Assembly: GCA_020635435.1 (NCBI GenBank)
Contig: JACJZU010000005.1
Coordinates: forward strand, 1-64,000
Direction: 5' to 3'
DNA length: 64,000 nucleotides
Source of the DNA: Flavobacteriales bacterium
Lineage (GTDB): Bacteria; Bacteroidota; Bacteroidia; NS11-12g; UBA9320
Shown here: one piece after another, positions 18,972-28,262 of the stretch
How positions within the stretch are numbered: position 1 is the first letter of the stretch
How the letters are laid out: each line of letters starts with the position of its first letter
Position numbers and translations under genes: made by a program
The notes under the pieces: model-generated
The model's database searches: none
The model's input: the letters and a program-made list of their open reading frames with translations, nothing else
Told to the model about the DNA's origin: nothing

Positions 18972-19877
18972 ATGATCCTGGCGAGTATACCAATGCTGAT
19001 GAGCCAATGTACCGGACAAACCATGAAAACGAACCTACACGATTACCGACAAAGCAAAGGATATACGCTTCAGTCAGCTTTCGATTCAGTCTATTCCGTT
19101 GGTGCAGCCGGAGCCGTGATCCATGTGGAGACTCCCGATGATCTCAAATTCGACAAAACCGGCGAAGGTGATTTCGCCCTTGAGATCCTACATTATCCAC
19201 CTCCTTCGGAAATGGAGATCAGTGATGCCTATCGCGCCTATTACAATGCGCTCAAGGCTGAACTCAGTGCTTTCAATGTTTTATTGCGAGAATTGGACCG
19301 GGAAGAAGCAGCAAACGTTAACCATTTCGTTCGGAAAAATGAAGCTGACACTACTTTGCCGGCATATTGGGTGGCGATCGTTGATCCACAAGGCCAATGC
19401 CTCCGGACAATGGAGTCGGATCGATGGAGTTTGGCCATTGAACCGGCTGCCATCAAACTCGAAGTTTTCAAAATACTCTTCGATACCCGGGATGGCAGTA
19501 TTTCCAGTCCCTACATTCCGCTGAACGAATTCGAGCACTACGTTATAGCCGATAAAGGAACGGAGCGCGCCTATACCGGTGCTTATTGGAATCACAAAGC
19601 GGAAGGTGTTTATCTATGTCGCAGATGCCAGTATCCTTTGTATTGGTCGCACGATAAGTTCGACAGTCATTGTGGCTGGCCCAGTTTCGATGATGAGATC
19701 CCGGGTGCCGTATTGCGACAAACCGATCGCGACGGACACCGTACAGAGATCATCTGTGCCAATTGCAACGGTCATCTGGGTCATGTCTTTCTGGGTGAAG
19801 GTTTTACGCAGAAGGATACCCGACATTGTGTGAACTCCGTTTCAATTCGCTTCAAATCCTTCTCCAATGAAAAATAA
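18972..19877 (+). CDS. msrB: Peptide-methionine (R)-S-oxide reductase, lipoprotein form with extra N-terminal domain
   Basis: 301 residues from ATG 18972; a GTG 8 codons upstream is possible. MILASIPMLMSQC looks like a lipoprotein signal. The MsrB domain fills about 180-294: zinc cysteines CRRC (216, 219) and CANC (262, 265), HCGWPSFDD, GHLGHVF and the catalytic Cys286 in RHCVNSVSI. The 150 residues before it (helical, with SDAYRAYYNALKAELSAFN) are not part of standard MsrB and I do not recognise them. It reduces methionine-R-sulfoxide in proteins, probably in the periplasm. The next gene, msrA, overlaps it by 11 bp. Confidence 0.93.
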   Translation: MILASIPMLMSQCTGQTMKTNLHDYRQSKGYTLQSAFDSVYSVGAAGAVIHVETPDDLKFDKTGEGDFALEILHYPPPSEMEISDAYRAYYNALKAELSAFNVLLRELDREEAANVNHFVRKNEADTTLPAYWVAIVDPQGQCLRTMESDRWSLAIEPAAIKLEVFKILFDTRDGSISSPYIPLNEFEHYVIADKGTERAYTGAYWNHKAEGVYLCRRCQYPLYWSHDKFDSHCGWPSFDDEIPGAVLRQTDRDGHRTEIICANCNGHLGHVFLGEGFTQKDTRHCVNSVSIRFKSFSNEK

Positions 19878-20517
19878 TAACGCTGTTTTTATTGTTCCAC
19901 TGCTCTTATTTTGCCTCTCCTGCACTGCTTCAGATCAGAACACTAAAACAACAGACAAAGAACAGATCATGAATTCAAAAAATTTAGATAGTATGACCGT
20001 TGGCGCCGGATGTTTCTGGTGCGTTGAGGCGATATTCACCGACCTCAAAGGCGTTGAAAAAGTCGTATCCGGGTATATGGGTGGTCGAACGGCCAATCCA
20101 ACCTATAAGGAAGTATGCAGTGGCACCACGGGACACGTTGAAGTTGCGAGGATATGGTTCGATCCGGCCATCATTTCCTATGATCAGTTGCTGGAGGTTT
20201 TCTGGCATGCACACGATCCAACAACATTGAACCGTCAAGGGAACGATGTTGGAGAACAATACCGATCCGTGATCTTTTACCATAATGAAGCCCAAAAACA
20301 GGCTGCTGTGGATTCCAAAGACTCCACCGACCAATCCGGACTTTGGCCGGACCCGATCGTAACGGCCATTGAGCCCGCTGCCGAATTCTATGCAGCGGAG
20401 GATTACCATCAGAATTACTTTGCGAACAATGGCTCACAGCCCTATTGCTCTTTTGTGATCGCACCGAAGGTGGCCAAGTTCCGAAAGGAATTCAAGCACC
20501 TGCTCAAATCGAATTAA
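19867..20517 (+). CDS. msrA: Peptide-methionine (S)-S-oxide reductase, lipoprotein form
   Basis: 216 residues. A lipoprotein signal (PLLLFCLSC, Cys19) is followed by the MsrA domain with the catalytic motif GCFWC (48-52), GYMGGRTANPTY, GHVEVARIWFDP and HDPTTLNRQGND. It repairs methionine-S-sulfoxide, the complement of MsrB. The start lies inside the msrB end, so both reductases should be made together as an extracytoplasmic repair pair. The stop overlaps the stop of the convergent oligopeptidase gene by 4 bp. Confidence 0.96.
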   Translation: MKNNNAVFIVPLLLFCLSCTASDQNTKTTDKEQIMNSKNLDSMTVGAGCFWCVEAIFTDLKGVEKVVSGYMGGRTANPTYKEVCSGTTGHVEVARIWFDPAIISYDQLLEVFWHAHDPTTLNRQGNDVGEQYRSVIFYHNEAQKQAAVDSKDSTDQSGLWPDPIVTAIEPAAEFYAAEDYHQNYFANNGSQPYCSFVIAPKVAKFRKEFKHLLKSN

Positions 20518-22565
20518 TCCTTGATCCCCTCCAGATCGAGGATAAACGCATATTCCAAGGCGATCTCCTTCAATTGCTGAAAACGTCCACTCGCTCCGGA
20601 GTGGCCAAAATCCATTTCTGTTCGGAATAGAAGGATGTTATCATCTGTTTTTAACTCCCTCAGGCGAGCTGTCCACTTGGCCGGCTCCCAATACTGTACC
20701 TGACTGTCGTGAAACCCAGTGGTGATGAGCATGTTCGGATAATCCTGAGCGGAAACATTGTCATAGGGAGAGTAGGATTTGATATACTCGTAGTACTCGG
20801 CATCTTCCGGATTTCCCCATTCATCAAATTCGCCGGTTGTCAATGGAATACTTTGGTCGAGCATGGTCGTAACCACATCTACAAATGGCACAGCAGCCAA
20901 AACTCCGTTCCAGAGGTCGGGGCGCATATTTGCCACGGCACCCATCAATAGGCCTCCGGCGCTACCTCCCATAGCATAGAGGTGTTTGGATGATGTGTAT
21001 GAACCCGCAATGAGGAATTCCGCGCAATCGATAAAATCGTTGAACGTGTTTCTTTTTCGAAGCAGTTTCCCGTCCTCATACCAAGCTCTTCCCATCTCCT
21101 CACCCCCGCGAATATGAGCGATCGCGAAACTCACACCCCGATCGAGCAGGCTCAGTCGGACTGAACTGAAATAAGGATCCATGGAATGCCCGTAGGATCC
21201 ATAAGCATAGAGCAGCATCGGCCGATCAGCTGCAGGCTGATGGTCTTTGTGGTACACCAGGGAAACGGGTACACGCACGCCATCCCGAACCTCGACGTAT
21301 AATCTTTCCGAGCGGTAATTGCCTTTATTAAACGAACCCAGTACGGGTTGTTCCTTTTTTAGTTCACGCTCCCGGGTTCTCATGTTGTAGTCGTATGTTG
21401 AAGATGGGGTGGTGAGCGAGGTATAACCAAATCGCAAAATTTCCGTTTCGTATTCCGGATTGACGGATGTGCCCGCTGTATACGCCTCTTCATCGAATGA
21501 AACATAGTGCTCCATTCCACTCCCCGATTCGATCACCCGAATATGGGTTTGGGCGTCCTTGCGTTCTTCGAGAACCATAAAACTGCGGAACAACTCCAAT
21601 CCCTCGAGCAGCACATCTTCCCTATGTGCAATAACTTCTTCCCAATTCGTCCGTGTAGTAGCCTCCAATGGGCATTTCATCAATCGAAAATTGGTTGCCT
21701 CCCAATTCGTGAGCACATAGAATACATCCTCGAAATGCGCCAGGCTATATTCCATACCCCTGATGCATTCCTGAAATATGCGGAATGAGCCGTAGGGGTT
21801 ATTCGCTTCCAGTATGCGATACTCCGAGGTGAGGGTACTTGTTGAACCGATCACCAGGAATTTGCGCGATTTCGTTTTGTGAATATGGGCGTAGAATGTC
21901 TCATCCTTCTCTTCAAAAACCAACTCCTTGGCACCCGTGGGCAGATGAAAGCGAAATATCCGGTTTGAACGCAGTGTTTGATCGTCTTTGGTGGTGTAGA
22001 AAACAGTTGCACTATCCGCCGACCATACGGTGGATCCGGTTGTACCCTCAATATGATTGTTGTGGATCTCTCCGGTTTTCAGGTTCTTAAAGTAAATGGT
22101 GTAGATCCTTCTGCTCACGGTATCCACTCCAAAGGCCAGCCACTCGTTATCTTCACTTACCGAAAGTCCGCCTACCTGATAATACGCATAGCCTTCTGCC
22201 ATCTCATTCACGTTGAGCATTACTTCTTCAGCCGCTTCCATGCTCTCTTTCCGGCGGCAGAATATCGGGTACTCCTTACCCTCCGTGTAGCGCGTGTAAT
22301 ACCAATAGCCCCTTAAAAAATAGGGCACGGACTCATCGTCCTGTTTGATCCTGCCCAGCATTTCGGCATAGAGCTTTTCCTGCAGGGGCTCCGTATCGGC
22401 CATCACTGCTGCCTGATAAGCATTCTCTGCCTCGAGGTAATTCCGAACCTCGGGGTTTTCGCGTTCACGCAACCAGTAATACGGGTCGGGCCGTGTGTCG
22501 CCATGAAGTGTATGGGTGTAATCTATTTTGGGGCAAACAGGAATCGGAGCGGCGTTTTTATTCAT
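20514..22565 (-). CDS. S9 family oligopeptidase (oligopeptidase B type)
   Basis: 683 residues, the usual length of oligopeptidase B. The N-terminal beta-propeller runs to about residue 420 and an alpha/beta hydrolase domain follows. The catalytic triad can be placed: Ser535 in GGSAGG, Asp620 in GFHDSQVQYW and His655 in FGHSG. The oligopeptidase B hallmarks YYWLRERENPEV and RGGEEMGRAWYEDGK are present. The enzyme cleaves short peptides after basic residues. No signal peptide is seen, so it is cytoplasmic. A CATCTTTG box (7 of 8) lies 17 bases upstream of the ATG. Confidence 0.95.
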   Translation of the reverse strand: MNKNAAPIPVCPKIDYTHTLHGDTRPDPYYWLRERENPEVRNYLEAENAYQAAVMADTEPLQEKLYAEMLGRIKQDDESVPYFLRGYWYYTRYTEGKEYPIFCRRKESMEAAEEVMLNVNEMAEGYAYYQVGGLSVSEDNEWLAFGVDTVSRRIYTIYFKNLKTGEIHNNHIEGTTGSTVWSADSATVFYTTKDDQTLRSNRIFRFHLPTGAKELVFEEKDETFYAHIHKTKSRKFLVIGSTSTLTSEYRILEANNPYGSFRIFQECIRGMEYSLAHFEDVFYVLTNWEATNFRLMKCPLEATTRTNWEEVIAHREDVLLEGLELFRSFMVLEERKDAQTHIRVIESGSGMEHYVSFDEEAYTAGTSVNPEYETEILRFGYTSLTTPSSTYDYNMRTRERELKKEQPVLGSFNKGNYRSERLYVEVRDGVRVPVSLVYHKDHQPAADRPMLLYAYGSYGHSMDPYFSSVRLSLLDRGVSFAIAHIRGGEEMGRAWYEDGKLLRKRNTFNDFIDCAEFLIAGSYTSSKHLYAMGGSAGGLLMGAVANMRPDLWNGVLAAVPFVDVVTTMLDQSIPLTTGEFDEWGNPEDAEYYEYIKSYSPYDNVSAQDYPNMLITTGFHDSQVQYWEPAKWTARLRELKTDDNILLFRTEMDFGHSGASGRFQQLKEIALEYAFILDLEGIKD

Positions 22566-22662
22566 GGTTGAAATATGTGGCGCAAAGATGCTGCACTTCC
22601 TAAAAAATGCATCAACTCCATTTGTTTACCCGTGCATCGTGCTTTTTATTCAACTTTGCGGC

Positions 22663-23337
22663 ATGCCTCTCATTTTGGCCATCGAAACTTCGGGTTCTGT
22701 TTGTTCAACAGCTTTGTTTGAGGGAAGTGAGCTGTTGGAAGTATGTGAGATCCAGGAAGAGAATGCGCATTCGAGGCTCCTGTTCAGCTTGATTCAGGAC
22801 GTACTCGCACTTGCTTCGAAAACGGTTAACGATCTGGATGCGGTTGCCTTGAGCTCCGGTCCCGGTTCCTATACCGGTTTGCGGATAGGCTGCAGTGCCG
22901 TTAAAGGTTTGGCGTATGCCCAACAGATCCCGGTGATCACTATTAGCAGTTTAGAGATCATTTGCCGCGGGTATTTAGAGAGCCTGGAAGAACCCGGAGA
23001 AATTCATGTTGGTGTATTTATCGATGCCCGAAGACAGGAAGTATTTGCAGAGTTCTTCAACACACAAGCCTTGCCATCCGGCAATGCCAGGCCCTATATT
23101 CTCGATGAGAAGCCACCTCCGGCACCGGAAGGAAAGGATCTGCACATTGTGGGAAGCGGAGGGCTGAAAGCCCGCGATCTTGGTTTGTACCCTGATGCCA
23201 AATTCAGTAATGGGTCCTATTTAAGTGCTCGTTATATGGGCCAGGCTGCCTTCGAACGTTTTGAGGCAGGCGACTTTGCCGATTTAGCGTATTTTGAACC
23301 GGATTACCTCAAACCATTCTTCTTTCAGGGGAAATGA
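22663..23337 (+). CDS. tsaB: tRNA threonylcarbamoyladenosine biosynthesis protein TsaB
   Basis: 224 residues from ATG 22663 (MPLILAIETSGSVCSTALF). The open frame reaches 45 codons upstream, but that part is not family sequence. ASKHA-fold motifs are present: LAIETS, LSSGPGSYTGLRIG and KGLAYA. TsaB supports TsaD in making the t6A modification at position 37 of ANN-decoding tRNAs. CAACTTTG (7 of 8 to the -7 box) ends 4 bases before the ATG, so the message may be nearly leaderless. The conserved N-terminal part fits; the C-terminal part is variable as usual. Confidence 0.93.
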   Translation: MPLILAIETSGSVCSTALFEGSELLEVCEIQEENAHSRLLFSLIQDVLALASKTVNDLDAVALSSGPGSYTGLRIGCSAVKGLAYAQQIPVITISSLEIICRGYLESLEEPGEIHVGVFIDARRQEVFAEFFNTQALPSGNARPYILDEKPPPAPEGKDLHIVGSGGLKARDLGLYPDAKFSNGSYLSARYMGQAAFERFEAGDFADLAYFEPDYLKPFFFQGK

Positions 23338-23387
23338 ATGGAGGGTTCCGTAGTTAAGCCTTTTAATGGGCCATCCGTAACAGTACA

Positions 23388-25175
23388 TTGAGAGCACCAC
23401 TTACCATATTGCTTTTGTTACTTGTAGGAGTAATTTCAGAGGTAAATGGTCAGAACCCGCTCAAGCTCAGGATCTCATATACATCAAATCCAGGCTCCTT
23501 CGACCCCAACCTATACCGCCTTCCAAAGGAAGTAGCGGATGCAGCTGAAGCGCGGAAGGAAATCGATAATCTGCTACGCATACTGCGGAGTGAGGGAATG
23601 CTCGAAGCGGGTTGTGATTTGTTGCGCATCGATAGTACGGAGGTTCATGCTGAACTGCATACAGGTCCTGTTTACCGTTGGGGTGTTCTCGATTACTCCG
23701 ATATCCCGGGTGAATTACTTCCAGGAACCATTCGCGATATGCGACCGGGCGATCGGATGGAACCAAACAACATCTCAGAGTTGTTCGAACGCATCCTGGT
23801 GAATCTGGAGAACAGGGGTTTTCCTTTCGCATCATTGAAGTTGGACAGCATTGCCATCAGCGGCGATCAGATCACAGCGCGGGTATTCCTTCAAAAGGGT
23901 GAACTTTTCGTGTACGATTCCATATACCTCAGCGGCAGTTCGGCTCTATCGAGGAATTTTTTAGAGAAATACCTACGGATTGAAAAAGGAAGGCCGTATT
24001 CGGAAGAGGAGGTTCGCAAGATCGATGCGCGTCTTGGGCGGCTGCCTTATGTGAAACTTCTGGCTCCAACGAGGGTCTATTTCGGAAAGGGCAAGGTGCG
24101 CATACAAATCCAGATCGATGAACGCGCGGCAGATCGCATAGACGGGATCGTGGGTTTTGCACCCAATTCGGATCAGAACGATCGAAATCTGCTACTCACG
24201 GGTGAATTCAATCTCGAATTCAAAAACCTCTTCGATCGCGGAGTTGGTTTCATGGCGCATTGGAAAAGTTTCCTGCGGCAAAGTCAGGAACTGAATCTCA
24301 ACCTCAGTTATCCCTACATTTTCAAGAGCAATGTTGGTGTCGATGGGGGCTTGGACCTCATGAAGCTGGATACGACTTTCCTTCGAATTCGGTCCGAACT
24401 GGGAGCACGCGTATTGCTGGGCGGTCTGGATCATGTCCGTTTTTTCTTTGAGAATCAAAGCACCACATTGCTTACAGCCGATACAGGCAGTATTCGGTTC
24501 AACAGAACCCTGCCACTCAACAATCCGGTTCAGGTCAATTCATACGGCATGGAAATCCGATTGAACAATCTCGATTACCCGCTCAATCCCTACAGCGGTT
24601 ACGCCATCCGTGCGCAATCGGCCGTAGGAACTCGCATCATTCAGCGGCACCCCGATATTGAAGCCGTTCAATTCGACGACGGCACAGGACTGCAAGTGTC
24701 TGTATACGATCTGATCCGACTCCGCAGTACCCAGATCGCTTTCAGTTACGATGCCGAGGCCTTTATACCCCTCCGGAAAAAGTCCACCTTGCGTTTTTAC
24801 ACCAATGGTTATCAACTCATTGCCGAGCGCATCCTTCGAAACGACCTGTATCGGTTTGGGGGTGCCCGTTCGCTGCGCGGATTTGATGAAAAGGCTCTGG
24901 AAGGGAGCAGTGTCCATCAAATACACCTGGAGTATCGCTATCTGCTGAGCAGGGATGCGAATTTCCACCTATTCGCGAATGCGGCTTATTACGAGAATGG
25001 CGTGAGCGCGAATTCCGGATTGTTCAGCGATCGGCCCTATGGATTTGGAGCCGGTGTGAATCTGGCAGTTGGCAATGGGGTATTGAACCTGGACTATGCG
25101 CTCGGATCGGAAAAAGGGAACCCGATCCAATTCAATCAGGCAAAAATCCATTTCGGTATCATCAACTACCTGTAA
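23388..25175 (+). CDS. Omp85/BamA-family outer-membrane protein
   Basis: 595 residues with a TTG start. The signal peptide is LTILLLLLVGVISEVNGQ. Residues about 25-250 contain POTRA-like units (for example GELFVYDSIYLSGSSALS and GRPYSEEEVRKIDARLGRL). Residues about 265-595 form a barrel with the Omp85 signature FGGARSLRGFDE near 490. The protein is shorter than BamA (usually five POTRA units), so a TamA- or surface-antigen-like role is more likely than the essential BamA role. It follows tsaB by 50 bp and precedes the DUF4271 gene by 22 bp. Confidence 0.9.
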   Translation: MRAPLTILLLLLVGVISEVNGQNPLKLRISYTSNPGSFDPNLYRLPKEVADAAEARKEIDNLLRILRSEGMLEAGCDLLRIDSTEVHAELHTGPVYRWGVLDYSDIPGELLPGTIRDMRPGDRMEPNNISELFERILVNLENRGFPFASLKLDSIAISGDQITARVFLQKGELFVYDSIYLSGSSALSRNFLEKYLRIEKGRPYSEEEVRKIDARLGRLPYVKLLAPTRVYFGKGKVRIQIQIDERAADRIDGIVGFAPNSDQNDRNLLLTGEFNLEFKNLFDRGVGFMAHWKSFLRQSQELNLNLSYPYIFKSNVGVDGGLDLMKLDTTFLRIRSELGARVLLGGLDHVRFFFENQSTTLLTADTGSIRFNRTLPLNNPVQVNSYGMEIRLNNLDYPLNPYSGYAIRAQSAVGTRIIQRHPDIEAVQFDDGTGLQVSVYDLIRLRSTQIAFSYDAEAFIPLRKKSTLRFYTNGYQLIAERILRNDLYRFGGARSLRGFDEKALEGSSVHQIHLEYRYLLSRDANFHLFANAAYYENGVSANSGLFSDRPYGFGAGVNLAVGNGVLNLDYALGSEKGNPIQFNQAKIHFGIINYL

Positions 25176-25184
25176 ATACTGAGG

Positions 25185-25192
25185 TACTTTTG
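25185..25192 (+). promoter_or_regulatory. TAnnTTTG promoter box 5 bases before the DUF4271 start codon
   Basis: TACTTTTG is an exact -7 consensus. It ends at 25192 and ATG begins at 25198, so transcription should start at or next to the start codon and give a leaderless mRNA. Confidence 0.55.
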
Positions 25193-25197
25193 CAGCG

Positions 25198-26082
25198 ATG
25201 CGATCTAACCTGCTCTTTTGGTTCTTCCTGGGATTGTCCTTGATACTCGGGCACTCCTTATCCTATGGGCAGGATCCGGACTCGGGTCAAATGGTCGTAT
25301 TGGCGGTTGATTCACTGGAATTGGCTGTTGCAGATTCTTCATTGATCCGTTCCGACACCTTACAGTTGGATTCAGTCAATTTTGCTGAATCCGAGCCGAT
25401 GCCGGAGCGGGAAGAAGCTTTGATCCGCAAAAAGCGGACGGAAACCTGGGTATTGTTCGTGGTCATATTCATTATGATCCTGATCGGGGTGATGCGGGCC
25501 CTGGACTCTAATCGCTACTATTACAGCTTGCGAACGCCGTTTCGATCGTATCGGTCGGAGCAGGGTTTTAATGACCTTATTCCCGGCATCGACCTCTTTC
25601 AGGCAGGATTGATACTCATTTACAGTTTGGTATTGGGTTTCGGCCTGTACATATACCAGCCCTTCGGTTTGAATCCGAACCTGGATGCCGGATGGCGGAA
25701 TTTTCTGGTACTTGTGATCGGTATCGGGGTTTTGTATACGCTCAAATATGCGCTGTACTACCTCATCTTCCAGATCCTCCAGAGTGAGCGTCTTCCGGGT
25801 ATGATCGTAGTTAGTATGAGCAATCTGGCCTTTGTGTTCGCCCTGCTGGCCCTACCGGCTTTGCTCATCGTATACTATAGTTTGAATGATATACTTCGCG
25901 CTTATCTGGGTAATGCCTTGGTTATCATGTCGTTAATTTTCGTGTCGTATCGGTTCTTCCGCATCATTTTTATAACATGGCCCGGGTTTACCCTCGGCAG
26001 GGTGTATGTAATTCTTTATCTTTGCACGCTTGAAATACTACCCCTTCTAATTTTAGCTCGTTGGGCTGGATTATTGGGATAG
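25198..26082 (+). CDS. DUF4271 membrane protein
   Basis: 294 residues. An N-terminal signal-like segment (LLFWFFLGLSLILGHSLSYGQ) is followed by a short acidic linker and then about seven hydrophobic segments (from 81 to 290), with DSNRYYYSLRTPFR between the first two. This layout and the position directly before hemD are typical for DUF4271 proteins of Bacteroidota. The function is unknown; the repeated neighbourhood suggests a link to heme-related or envelope functions. It shares a likely operon with the downstream gene, 15 bp away. Confidence 0.88.
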   Translation: MRSNLLFWFFLGLSLILGHSLSYGQDPDSGQMVVLAVDSLELAVADSSLIRSDTLQLDSVNFAESEPMPEREEALIRKKRTETWVLFVVIFIMILIGVMRALDSNRYYYSLRTPFRSYRSEQGFNDLIPGIDLFQAGLILIYSLVLGFGLYIYQPFGLNPNLDAGWRNFLVLVIGIGVLYTLKYALYYLIFQILQSERLPGMIVVSMSNLAFVFALLALPALLIVYYSLNDILRAYLGNALVIMSLIFVSYRFFRIIFITWPGFTLGRVYVILYLCTLEILPLLILARWAGLLG

Positions 26083-26097
26083 TGAAGTTGAGAAGAT

Positions 26098-26841
26098 TTG
26101 AAAGTAAAAACCATCCTTGTCTCACAACCGGATCCGGGTGATAAAAAGTCGCCCTTTCATTCGCTTGCGGAAAAATGGAATCTGAAGGTAGATTTCCGTC
26201 CGTTCATTCAGGTAGATCCTGTACCCGGAAAAGACCTTCGGAAGAAAAGATTGAATATTCTCGACCATACCGGAGTGATCCTCACCTCCCGCAATGCGGT
26301 CGATCATTTTTTCAGAGTGGTGGAAGAGCTCAAGATCGAACTCCCCACTACAATGAAATATTTCTGCATCAACGAGGGAGTCTCTCTTTACACGCAGAAA
26401 TACACCGTGCTCCGCAAGCGCAAGATGTTCTTTGGCAAAGGCAAGGAACCCGAGTTCCTCGATCTTCTTAAGCATCATTCCAAAGAGAAATACCTCTTCC
26501 CGTGCTCGGATATCCGAAAGGAAACCATACCGGATTTCCTGCAGCATCATAAGATCAATTTCACGGAAGCTGTCATGTATAAGACGGTGAACGCCGACCT
26601 CAGTGATCTGGCAGACGTTTACTACGACATCATCGTTTTCTTCAGTCCGGCCGATATCAAATCCCTGTTCGACAACTTTCCGGATTTCGAGCAGAACGAT
26701 ACGCGCATTGCAGGATGGGGGAAAACCACGGCAATGGCAATTAGCGAAAAAGAACTCACCAACAACATCCCTGCGCCAACCGCCGATGCACCCTCAATGG
26801 TTGCCGCCATTGAGAATTATCTCAAGGTCTCCAACAAATAG
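26098..26841 (+). CDS. hemD: Uroporphyrinogen-III synthase
   Basis: 247 residues with a TTG start (MKVKTILVSQPDPGDKKSPF), the usual beginning of this protein in Bacteroidota. The two-domain HemD fold is suggested by GVILTSRNAVDHFF in domain one and IIVFFSPADIKSLFDNFP plus AGWGKTTAMAI in domain two. The enzyme closes hydroxymethylbilane with D-ring inversion to give uroporphyrinogen III for heme. It abuts the convergent methyltransferase gene with no spacer. Confidence 0.92.
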   Translation: MKVKTILVSQPDPGDKKSPFHSLAEKWNLKVDFRPFIQVDPVPGKDLRKKRLNILDHTGVILTSRNAVDHFFRVVEELKIELPTTMKYFCINEGVSLYTQKYTVLRKRKMFFGKGKEPEFLDLLKHHSKEKYLFPCSDIRKETIPDFLQHHKINFTEAVMYKTVNADLSDLADVYYDIIVFFSPADIKSLFDNFPDFEQNDTRIAGWGKTTAMAISEKELTNNIPAPTADAPSMVAAIENYLKVSNK

Positions 26842-28059
26842 TTAAATCGCCTTGCCCAGATAGAAACGCCCCTCGCGTTCTTTATCGAGCAGTATTATCA
26901 GGAAGGTTGAACCACCTTCCTGAACGGACAGTTTTTTTCGCACGGCTTCAGCCGACATGGGGAAGTGCTTGCGAAGCACATGGATGCGGTCTATTTCCCT
27001 GAGCTTCATGATGCGCTTCAACTCTTTCCAATTCAGTTTCCCTTGTAACTCGATCGACCATATTCGGCCGACGAATTGTTCCGGTAGCCGATCGGAACCA
27101 AAATATGTACCTTCCGGATGGAGGGGCTTGAGACCAAACCGACCGGCGTAGCTGTGTGCCAAACCGGCTTTTCGAATTGCCGTAGATGGCTCCAACACAA
27201 AAAGCACCTCTCCCACCCCTTCCGACTCAACTTCCGGCATATCGGATGAGGCTATTGTGTGCGTTCCCGAACGATCGATCTCAACGGCCACCAATTCCGG
27301 TTCCGTATTCCCGGATCGTATTTCGAGCAGGATCTCCTTCATTTCGTTGTGGAGGGAAACACAATATAAAGTTCGGATACCGGGCACATTGCGCAACAAA
27401 GCCTGCACATCCTCCATGGGCGAACATTTTATAAGAACTCGCTCCGAGCTCTCCATCATTTCGGGGAGCCAGTTCATAATAGGTGGCGAGCTCTCACGCA
27501 AACCAAATACTCTCCGGTCCGAACCCGGTCTTCGATCGGGATCAATGAATACGGTGGTGTGTTTTCCTGGGTGAAATGCCTTCCATGCTGACGCATCCTT
27601 CGTCATTCTTTCGACATTTCCCAGTCCGAGTTTGATATCGTTGTATCTGGCCAGGTCATTCAGAAAAGCATTCAACTCCATCGAACGCACCTGTTCAAAA
27701 GATCTGCTCAGGAAGGTCGTATCCACGCCCAGACCTCCGGTTAATTCCAGCAGGGAACGGCCTGAGAATATGCTGCAACGCCATTCCGACACAGCCTGAG
27801 CCGTACATTGCTCGAGGGAACGCCGGTCCAAAGCGAGCATATTCTCGACCCAAAGAGGCAATTTGGATTGTGCTTTCTGGTAAAGATCGATGAGTCGAAT
27901 GGCACCCGGCAGATCGAACAACTCGTGCTTTGAAGTGTTCAAAGAGAGGTCAACGGGATCGCTATGCAAGTTCTCAGAAATGAATGCACGGGATTTCGCG
28001 TTTTCGAGAAGTCCGATAATTTCATTTCTTTGCACTAAGTCATACATGAATCCGTTCAT
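26842..28059 (-). CDS. Class I SAM-dependent methyltransferase with THUMP-like domain
   Basis: 405 residues. Motif I is LLELTGGLGVDTTFLS (about 104-119), followed by the acidic SMELNAFL, and a VFIDPDRRPG motif at about 170-180 takes the place of the usual NPPY. The C-terminal 100 residues (from about 295, with GLAHSYAGRFGLKPLHPEGTYF) fit the THUMP-like domain family. The substrate is unknown; the architecture points to RNA. The start at 28059 (MNGFMYDL) could also be the inner ATG at 28047. It diverges from a small lipoprotein gene. Confidence 0.88.
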   Translation of the reverse strand: MNGFMYDLVQRNEIIGLLENAKSRAFISENLHSDPVDLSLNTSKHELFDLPGAIRLIDLYQKAQSKLPLWVENMLALDRRSLEQCTAQAVSEWRCSIFSGRSLLELTGGLGVDTTFLSRSFEQVRSMELNAFLNDLARYNDIKLGLGNVERMTKDASAWKAFHPGKHTTVFIDPDRRPGSDRRVFGLRESSPPIMNWLPEMMESSERVLIKCSPMEDVQALLRNVPGIRTLYCVSLHNEMKEILLEIRSGNTEPELVAVEIDRSGTHTIASSDMPEVESEGVGEVLFVLEPSTAIRKAGLAHSYAGRFGLKPLHPEGTYFGSDRLPEQFVGRIWSIELQGKLNWKELKRIMKLREIDRIHVLRKHFPMSAEAVRKKLSVQEGGSTFLIILLDKEREGRFYLGKAI

Positions 28060-28107
28060 CTTAAAGGGCTATATGGTATAGTCGGGGCCGGATAAAAATG
28101 ATGTAAT

Positions 28108-28254
28108 ATGAATAAGCGCTTAAAATTTCTTGCTTTATTTCTCTTCGCGACTGCATTGCTCAGTTCATGTGGCTTGTTCCGGCGAGATAGCTGTCCGGGC
28201 TTTTCTCCGGTGGATCCCGCCGGTGATGTTACAGCTGTAGAGATCACAGAATGA
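28108..28254 (+). CDS. Small lipoprotein, 48 residues
   Basis: ATG 28108 to TGA 28254. The sequence MNKRLKFLALFLFATALLSSC is a complete lipoprotein signal with lipobox LSSC, and a tail of 28 residues follows (RRDSCPGFSPVDPAGD). It has no known domain. A Lys/Arg-positive start, hydrophobic core and in-frame lipobox are unlikely by chance. It is followed 8 bp later by the convergent end of the OsmC gene. Such tiny lipoproteins are common in Bacteroidota; the role is unknown. Confidence 0.75.
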   Translation: MNKRLKFLALFLFATALLSSCGLFRRDSCPGFSPVDPAGDVTAVEITE

Positions 28255-28262
28255 TCGTTGGA

